Source of the DNA: Hassallia byssoidea VB512170
GTDB taxonomy: Bacteria; Cyanobacteriota; Cyanobacteriia; Cyanobacteriales; Nostocaceae
Direction: 5' to 3'
Assembly (NCBI RefSeq): GCF_000817785.2
Contig: NZ_JTCM02000006.1
Location: 1-64,000, forward strand
DNA length: 64,000 bases
The translations under genes were made by a program, and so were the position numbers. Positions 58,644 through 64,000 of this stretch are shown piece by piece (the stretch's first letter is position 1; each line of letters begins with the position of its first letter). Below the pieces are notes generated by a model that searched no databases, was not told the DNA's origin, and saw nothing but the letters and a program-made list of their open reading frames with translations.

Positions 58644-58700
58644 GTAGTGAGGACTGAAGTCCTCATCATATTATGAAATAAGCACTTAAGTGCTTACTAC
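58644..58700. repeat. GTAGT..ACTAC double-hairpin element, copy 8
   Basis: GTAGTGAGGACTGAAGTCCTC, spacer, AAGCACTTAAGTGCTTACTAC, just upstream of the ABM gene. The left stem GAGGACT/AGTCCTC is unique in this window but perfectly paired. Confidence 0.85.
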
Positions 58701-58709
58701 GATAATGTT

Positions 58710-61382
58710 TTATCTTCTACAGCCAATATCTTCTAATAAACGCGCAATTAATGCTGTCCAGCCGGTTTGATGATTTGCCCCCAAACCGTGCCCGGAATCT
58801 CCACAGAAGTACTCGTAATAGAGAATTAAATCGCGCCAATGAGGATCGTCTACAAAGTATTGATTATTACCCTGCCAAGGGCAGCGTCCTTGTTCGTCAG
58901 GAAGAAATATCTGGGTTAATCGCTTTTGCAGTTCGTCTGCTACTTGTGAGAGGTTCATCATTTGTCCGGAATTTGTGGGACATTCAACTTTTAAAGAGTC
59001 GCCGTAAAAGTGATAATAACGTTCTAAAGCTTCAATAAGCAGGTAATTTAAGGGAAACCAAATTGGTCCGCGCCAATTGGAATTGCCGCCGAAAAAGTTG
59101 CTGTTAGATTCTCCCGGAAGGTACTTGACACAATACTCTTGATGGTCAAATTTCAAGATATAAGGATGATCTAAATGATGGCGGGATAAAGAGCGAATGC
59201 CATATTTAGAGAGAAATTCGGTTTCATCTAGCAAGTAGTGCAGCACTCTTTCTAAACGTTCTTGAGAGGGAATTGCTAACAACATGCGTCCGTGATCCCG
59301 CGCTTTTTTCATGCAGGAAATGTGCTGGGTTACGTCTTTACGATTTTTGAGAAACCACTGCATTCGTTTAGAAAATCCTGGCAGACGCTCGATTAAATGA
59401 AAATCGATAGTTTCAACGGCAAAAAATAGCACAAGTCCGACAAGCGATCGCACTTTCAATGGTATATATTTATCATCCACCTCAAGCTGATCGTAATAAA
59501 ATCCGTCTTCTTCGTCCCACAATCCAGTTCCACCGAGTCGATTCATCGCATCGGATATGGCGATGAAATGCTCAAAAAACTTCGATGCAATATCTTCATA
59601 AGCCGGGTCTTCATCAGCTAATTCCAGCGCCATTGCTAGCATGGTTAGGCAGTAAAATGCCATCCAAGCGGTGCCGTCTGCTTGTTGAAGATTTCCCCCA
59701 GTGGGAAGCGGTTTGGATCGATCGAAAACTCCGATGTTATCCATCCCCAAAAAGCCGCCAGAAAAGATATTTTTCCCGGTAGAATCTTTGCGGTTCACCC
59801 ACCAAGTAAAGTTTACCAACAATTTTTGGAAGACACGCACCAAAAAAGTGCGATCGCGTTCTCCCTTACACGCAGTAATTTTATAAACACGCCAACAAGC
59901 CCAAGGCAATACTGGCGGATTTGTCGCCGAAAAGTCAAATTCGTAAGCTGGTATTTGTCCGTTGGGATGCATATACCATTCCCGCAGAAACAAAATTAGC
60001 TGCTGTTTGGCAAACTCTGGATCGATTTTGGCAAAAGCGACAATCTGAAAGCCTAAATCCCAACTTGCATACCAAGGATACTCCCATTTATCCGGCATGG
60101 AAATAATATCACGGTTGTAAAGTTCAGTCCAATCAACATTACGTCCGTTTTTTTCTCTTTTTGCTGGAGGTTGTGCCGGATCGCCTTCTAACCACTGCTT
60201 CACACCGTAATGATAAAATTGTTTTGACCACAGCAACCCTGCATAAGCTTGTCTGACTACTCGGTTTTCGTGTTCGCTAAGGTTGCAAGAAACGCGCTTT
60301 TGATAAAATTCTTCTGCTTCGTCGATGCGTTGTTGAAATATCCGCTCAAAGTCTTCATCAAATGGTTGTTGTGGTGCTTCGTCTTGGGCAAATAGCCGCA
60401 ACCTGATTGTAACTTCTTCCTTTGCTGGTATTTCTAAATGGTAGTGTGCGGCTGCTTTTGTACCCACCATTTCCGGATTGACAGCATCTTTGACACCGCT
60501 GACAATATAATCGTGAAAAGCATCTTTAACGTAAGGACTGGGATTTTCAGCCGCGTTAAACAACTTTACCGCGTTTGTCTCGTTGTCGGTAAACAAAAAT
60601 TTAGGCGGTTCGCTACCTAAAAACGGTTCAACTGCAAGATGAAATTTGCCCAAAGTTTCCTGATCGAGCAAAAGTTCTCCATCTTTTTTATACTCGATGC
60701 GCGGTTTTGACCAATAACTCTCGCCCGTGCGACCCCAAGACCAAGTATTTTTAAACCAGATTGTGGGTAAAATGTCAAGTGTAGCCGTTTGGGATGCGCG
60801 ATTGGCAACGGTGATTTTAATTAAGATATCGTTGGGACTGGCTTTAGCGTATTCCGCAAAAACGTCAAAGTAGCGATTTTCAGCAAAAATGCCTGTATCG
60901 ATAAGTTCAAATTCTGATTCTGATTCGCTGCGCTGCTGGTTTTCTTCAATTAAGCGCGTGTAGGGAAACTCGCTTTGGGGATACTTATAATTAGCTTTGA
61001 AATAAGAATGGGTGGGTGTTGAGTCGAGGTAAAAGTAATATTCTTTGACATCTTCACCGTGATTTCCCTGACTGTTGGTCAACCCGAAAATGCGTTCTTT
61101 GAGAATTGGGTCGCATCCATTCCACAAAGCAAGGGCAAAACAAAGACGACCTTCGCGATCGCATATTCCCAAAAGTCCATCTTCCCCCCAACGATAAGCG
61201 CGACTGCGTGCTTGTTCGTGGGGGAAGTAATCCCAGTTAGAACCATCTTCCGAATAGTCCTCGCGCACGGTTCCCCACTGTCTTTCTGCTAAATACGGTC
61301 CCCAGCGCTTCCAATTTTTATCTCGTTGTGCATCTTCCCCAAGGCGTATTTCTTCAGCATCAAGGTTGTCGTTGCAGTTCAT
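58710..61382 (-). CDS. GH63-like glucosidase (mannosylglycerate-hydrolase type)
   Basis: An 890-aa soluble protein of the GH63/MGH1-like group. N-terminal beta part: WKRWGPYLAERQWGTVREDY, RAYRWGEDGLLGICDREGRL. The (alpha/alpha) barrel has MPDKWEYPWYASWDLGFQIV with the conserved Asp, GFLGMDNIGVFDRSKPLPTG, and SNSNFFGGNSNWRGPIWFPL, ending in GDSGHGLGANHQTGWTALIA. Known relatives split glucosyl- or mannosylglycerate, osmolytes in some bacteria. The exact substrate is not readable. A 21-bp repeat array ends just before its start. Confidence 0.85.
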   Translation of the reverse strand: MNCNDNLDAEEIRLGEDAQRDKNWKRWGPYLAERQWGTVREDYSEDGSNWDYFPHEQARSRAYRWGEDGLLGICDREGRLCFALALWNGCDPILKERIFGLTNSQGNHGEDVKEYYFYLDSTPTHSYFKANYKYPQSEFPYTRLIEENQQRSESESEFELIDTGIFAENRYFDVFAEYAKASPNDILIKITVANRASQTATLDILPTIWFKNTWSWGRTGESYWSKPRIEYKKDGELLLDQETLGKFHLAVEPFLGSEPPKFLFTDNETNAVKLFNAAENPSPYVKDAFHDYIVSGVKDAVNPEMVGTKAAAHYHLEIPAKEEVTIRLRLFAQDEAPQQPFDEDFERIFQQRIDEAEEFYQKRVSCNLSEHENRVVRQAYAGLLWSKQFYHYGVKQWLEGDPAQPPAKREKNGRNVDWTELYNRDIISMPDKWEYPWYASWDLGFQIVAFAKIDPEFAKQQLILFLREWYMHPNGQIPAYEFDFSATNPPVLPWACWRVYKITACKGERDRTFLVRVFQKLLVNFTWWVNRKDSTGKNIFSGGFLGMDNIGVFDRSKPLPTGGNLQQADGTAWMAFYCLTMLAMALELADEDPAYEDIASKFFEHFIAISDAMNRLGGTGLWDEEDGFYYDQLEVDDKYIPLKVRSLVGLVLFFAVETIDFHLIERLPGFSKRMQWFLKNRKDVTQHISCMKKARDHGRMLLAIPSQERLERVLHYLLDETEFLSKYGIRSLSRHHLDHPYILKFDHQEYCVKYLPGESNSNFFGGNSNWRGPIWFPLNYLLIEALERYYHFYGDSLKVECPTNSGQMMNLSQVADELQKRLTQIFLPDEQGRCPWQGNNQYFVDDPHWRDLILYYEYFCGDSGHGLGANHQTGWTALIARLLEDIGCRR

Positions 61383-61462
61383 CGATTAAGTGGCGAATAA
61401 TTGCTTTTGTTTCTCCAAGTTTGCTTCATCGTTGAGTGTTTTTGTATCTTGCGCGAGTATTA

Positions 61463-61714
61463 GAACTCGAAGTTTCAGGTTCTGAACTCGAAGTTTCAGG
61501 TTCTGAACTCGAAGTTTCAGGTTCGGAACTCGAAGTTTCATGTTCGGAACTCGAAGTTTCAGGTTCGGAACTCGAAGTTTCAGGTTCGGAACTCGAAGTT
61601 TCATGTTCGGAACTCGAAGTTTCAGGTTCAGAAGCTCAAGTTTCATGTTCTGAAGCTCAAGTTTCAGGTTCTGAAGCTCAAGTTTCATGTTCAGAAGCTC
61701 AAGTTTCATGTTCT
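61463..61714. repeat. 21-bp tandem array upstream of the GH63-like gene
   Basis: Twelve copies in exact 21-bp register from 61463. Eight are of type GAACTCGAAGTTTCAGGTTC, then four of type GAAGCTCAAGTTTCATGTTC, each with a one-base end. The leftward frame is open from 61709 to 61386 (107 aa of LKLRVPN-like heptads) and its stop is 3 bp before the GH63 start. The rightward frame is also open, as expected for a stop-free unit of 21 bp, so translation is unproven. No spacers; not CRISPR. Confidence 0.9.
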
Positions 61715-61738
61715 GAACGCGATCGGCGAGTATTACTG

Positions 61739-61966
61739 CTAATAAAATGCGATCGCTTTACCGCCGTTTGTTGTAATCTCGTCTACAACCTCTTGTGCTG
61801 CTGACTCGCTGCTGTAATAATTCACACCCACAGCCGCACCGTGACTTGCCAAAAGTTTCGCTGTAGCAGCACCAATGCCCCGACTAGCACCAGTAACAAG
61901 CGCAACTCGGTTTTGCCGCAACTTAGTATCAGAAGATTGCTTTTGTGTTTGAGTATTTGCAGTCAT
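61739..61966 (-). pseudogene. N-terminal fragment of an SDR oxidoreductase
   Basis: The 75 aa begin with [20 protein letters not shown] and contain [20 protein letters not shown], the SDR TGxxxGIG site. The chain stops at GGKAIAFY, where family members continue for about 170 more residues with the catalytic Tyr-x-x-x-Lys. A stop codon and then the 21-bp array follow. The start and first third look intact, so this is a recent truncation. Confidence 0.8.
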
Positions 61967-61992
61967 GATGATTAATTTCTTTAAAAACGAAC

Positions 61993-62039
61993 GTAGTAAG
62001 CGCTTCAGCGCTTAAATAAAGCACTTTAGTGCTTACTAC
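61993..62039. repeat. GTAGT..ACTAC double-hairpin element, copy 9
   Basis: GTAGTAAGCGCTTCAGCGCTT, AAATA, AAGCACTTTAGTGCTTACTAC, between the fasciclin gene and the SDR fragment. Confidence 0.88.
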
Positions 62040-62055
62040 AAACCTCACAAAAACT

Positions 62056-62469
62056 CTAAAGGCTGACTGATGCAGGCAAGAGTACGCTGTCAATTACATG
62101 GATAACTCCGTTTTCAGTTTCGATATCAGGCTGAACGACTGTGGCATCATTCACCTTGACACCATTCGAGGCATCAATTTTGACATCTGAACCTTCAACC
62201 GTCGTCGCTTGACTGAGTTTAACGACATCAGCCGCCGTGACTTTGCCAGATACCACATGATATTCTAGAATTTTTCTCAGGGTAAGGATATCTTGAAGTA
62301 GCGCTTCGACTGTTCCTGATGGCAACTTAGAAAAAGCGTCATCATTTGGCGCGAAAACAGTGAATGGACCGGGACTCTTAAGTGTGTCTGCAAGACCAGC
62401 AGCCGTAACTGCCGCGACTAAGGTGGAGAAAGTCCCCGCACTCATGGCAGTATCAACAATATCAGGCAT
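62056..62469 (-). CDS. Fasciclin (FAS1) domain protein
   Basis: About 137 aa from ATG 62469 ([20 protein letters not shown]), a single FAS1 domain: [20 protein letters not shown] (H1 region), then [20 protein letters not shown] and [15 protein letters not shown] (H2). No signal peptide, as in many cyanobacterial relatives. FAS1 proteins act in adhesion or stress in other organisms. The upstream start at 62514 adds a non-family hydrophobic stretch. Confidence 0.88.
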   Translation of the reverse strand: MPDIVDTAMSAGTFSTLVAAVTAAGLADTLKSPGPFTVFAPNDDAFSKLPSGTVEALLQDILTLRKILEYHVVSGKVTAADVVKLSQATTVEGSDVKIDASNGVKVNDATVVQPDIETENGVIHVIDSVLLPASVSL

Positions 62470-62600
62470 AATTTTGATGGTATTTGTGAGAAATTGACAA
62501 AAAACGTCAAACATCCTCTAGCCTATGTCTTAGGTAGATTTACACTCTCTACCGCTGGGAGGAAATAGCAAGATTTTTTGTAATTGCTGCTACTGTTGGT

Positions 62601-63335
62601 CTAGACAATTCCGCCTGTAGCGCGGATATTTTGACCAGTTACCCACCCGGCATCATCAGATACCAGCAGAGAAACAACACTGGCGATATCATCCGGACGA
62701 CCGAGGCGACCGAGTGGCGTTTGGGCAATCATTTGATTGACTTGCTCTTGTTCCAATACCAGACCATCAGTGTCAGTAACACCAGGGGCAACGGTATTAA
62801 CTGTAATCTGGCGTGTCCCTAATTCTTTTGCCAGCCCCATACTAAATTGCTCAATCGCAGCTTTGCAACCAGCATAAGCACCGCCTGTGGCAATACTTTG
62901 TGATGTACCAGCGGAAGAAATGTTGACAATTCTGCCGTTATCTGCCATGTGGTGTGCTGCTTGTTGCAGGGAAAAGTAAACTCCTCTGCTGATGTCGAAC
63001 ATCGAGTTATACTCGTCTTCGGTCATTTCTGCGGTAGGTTTAAAAATGTTCTTGCCAGCGGCGTTGTTGACGAGAATATCCAGCTTGCCAAAATAGTCAA
63101 GTGTCTTTTGAAAGAGATTGCGGACATCTTCAATTTTTCGCATGTCAACTTGGATAGCGATCGCATCCGTTTTATTAGCTTTGATTGCGGAAACCACTTC
63201 TTCTGCTTTGTCTTTGTTGCCGGCGTAGGTGACAACGACATTTGCACCATCACGTCCCAAGCGTTCCGCAATGGCACGTCCAATACCGCGTGATGAACCT
63301 GTGACAATTGCGACTTTACCAGATAGAGAAGTCAT
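62601..63335 (-). CDS. Short-chain dehydrogenase/reductase
   Basis: A 244-aa classical SDR: VAIVTGSSRGIGRAIAERLG (cofactor site), DILVNNAAGKN, IVNISSAGTSQS with the catalytic Ser, and GGAYAGCKAAIEQFS with Tyr and Lys. The end is DDAGWVTGQNIRATGGIV. It is FabG-like, reducing carbonyl groups with NAD(P)H, substrate unknown. It starts 2 bp from the stop of the NmrA-like gene on the same strand, so the two form an operon. Confidence 0.92.
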   Translation of the reverse strand: MTSLSGKVAIVTGSSRGIGRAIAERLGRDGANVVVTYAGNKDKAEEVVSAIKANKTDAIAIQVDMRKIEDVRNLFQKTLDYFGKLDILVNNAAGKNIFKPTAEMTEDEYNSMFDISRGVYFSLQQAAHHMADNGRIVNISSAGTSQSIATGGAYAGCKAAIEQFSMGLAKELGTRQITVNTVAPGVTDTDGLVLEQEQVNQMIAQTPLGRLGRPDDIASVVSLLVSDDAGWVTGQNIRATGGIV

Positions 63336-63337
63336 AT

Positions 63338-64000
63338 CTAAAAATTTCCTTGGCTAACAAATTGCTTGACTGTAGTCGGTTTAATCTGGGGATAACGAGC
63401 GTTATCAAGTTCGTCAAGTTTGCCTTTACCCGATACCATCGTGTAGTGATACTGTTCGGGAATGTATTCAAGTGGGCAGAAGGCTTTCTGTTTTGTTTTA
63501 GCAATCCAGGCTTTTAAATCGTCCACACTACCTAAGCGTTTTTCAACCAGTTTTTTACCTTTTACTTCTTCAAAGGTGGCGAGTAATTGTTTCATAGTGA
63601 GGATATCACCCGCAACTTTCAGCGCTGAATTGACCATTTGCGGATCGGCGATCGCCTCGGCAATATATTTCGCCGTATCATCGTATGTAGTAAAATCACA
63701 CGGTTGCTCACCATCACCCCAATAGCTAAACGTACCTACCTCAAAATCAAATAACTTGGCAAAGGGTGACAATTGAACTTCGGTAAAAGCACCATTGAGA
63801 ATAAAAGTATATTCAAGTCCTGACTGTTTCAAAAGCTCGGCAAATTTGATGCGAAAGTCGAGATTGTAGTTATCGCCCAAATCCAGTTTGAAGTAATCCA
63901 CTGAATAATCGGAAGGGACAAATTTTTTCACATTATTATTTATCGCAGCTTCCAAGAGATTTAACTGCCCGGAAAGCACGATATCTTCACGATACAAGTT
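63338..64000 (-). CDS. NmrA/isoflavone-reductase-like NAD(P)-binding protein, partial
   Basis: Cut by the window's right edge, so the N-terminal Rossmann part is missing. The visible ~219 aa start with SGQLNLLEAAINNNVKKFVP and contain SDYSVDYFKLDLGDNYNLDF, then RIKFAELLKQSGLEYTFILN GAF and the C-terminal DFTTYDDTAKYIAEAIADPQ. This is the NmrA-like atypical SDR pattern. Such proteins sense the NAD(P) state or reduce small molecules. Same strand and 2 bp from the SDR gene, so it is probably the first gene of that operon. Confidence 0.85.
   Translation of the reverse strand, partial: NLYREDIVLSGQLNLLEAAINNNVKKFVPSDYSVDYFKLDLGDNYNLDFRIKFAELLKQSGLEYTFILNGAFTEVQLSPFAKLFDFEVGTFSYWGDGEQPCDFTTYDDTAKYIAEAIADPQMVNSALKVAGDILTMKQLLATFEEVKGKKLVEKRLGSVDDLKAWIAKTKQKAFCPLEYIPEQYHYTMVSGKGKLDELDNARYPQIKPTTVKQFVSQGNF

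Noticed and set aside
61436-61804. 122-aa + ORF with SELEVSG repeats
   Set aside because: Same stop-free 21-bp array; it runs antisense into the SDR fragment.

Overview
The window comes from a cyanobacterium, most likely a filamentous Nostocales-type strain. The sequence is full of HIP1 octamers (GCGATCGC). It has heptameric short tandem repeats of the GGGGAAT/GGGTAAT type between genes. It encodes cyanobacterial hallmarks: the PsbQ lipoprotein of photosystem II, HemJ, a BgtB/BgtA-type amino-acid transporter, PEP-CTERM and HstK-like multi-kinase proteins, and cyanobacterial Uma2, TIR and TPR families. I saw no rRNA, tRNA or CRISPR array.

Left part (1-23.4 kb), accessory and defence-like. A DUF1003 membrane-protein gene is broken by a ~111-bp palindromic insertion. 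Next comes a tight five-gene leftward operon (10219 to 833). It encodes a membrane-anchored coiled-coil McrB-like AAA+ ATPase, a DUF2357/McrC-like protein, a short Upf1-like SF1 helicase, a phospholipase-D-fold protein and a 794-aa protein I cannot place. Three of its four junctions are 4-bp overlaps and the fourth is a 3-bp gap. It looks like a McrBC-derived (CoCoNuT-like) defence system and is the best candidate here for a poorly described system. It is followed by a HigBA pair, a double-RCK ion channel, a 21-bp tandem array interrupted by a 204-bp MITE-like element with a 9-bp target duplication, two adjacent TIR-domain genes (the second with nine TPRs), a decayed aspartyl-protease gene, a Uma2 gene, a FemAB/glycosyltransferase pair in an AT-rich setting, an LtrA protein and a truncated-looking orphan DNA methylase.

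Middle part (23.4-46.3 kb), signalling and redox. One cluster holds a cNMP-domain/degenerate bEBP/polyferredoxin fusion, a UBP zinc finger, two paralogous cNMP-histidine kinases and a receiver-thioredoxin-reductase fusion; a VapBC pair and a GNAT gene sit among them. Then come a VOC protein, an MFS carrier, rubrerythrin, an Old Yellow Enzyme, a PEP-CTERM protein, and a hybrid kinase in operon with a 1739-aa Ser/Thr-kinase/AAA/GAF/histidine-kinase protein.

Right part (45.6-64 kb), mostly housekeeping: hemJ, an alpha/beta hydrolase, a ThiO-like oxidase, psbQ, a double M16 protease, a PG-binding protein, an SNase-like nuclease, bgtB-bgtA, a PlsC-like acyltransferase, a double ABM protein, a GH63-like glucosidase, a 21-bp repeat array beside a truncated SDR, a fasciclin protein, an SDR and an NmrA-like gene cut by the window edge. 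Many gaps carry a dispersed double-hairpin element (GTAGT...ACTAC) whose stems vary in a compensated way. Two Yfr1-like small-RNA/terminator modules lie at 52.24 and 54.12 kb.
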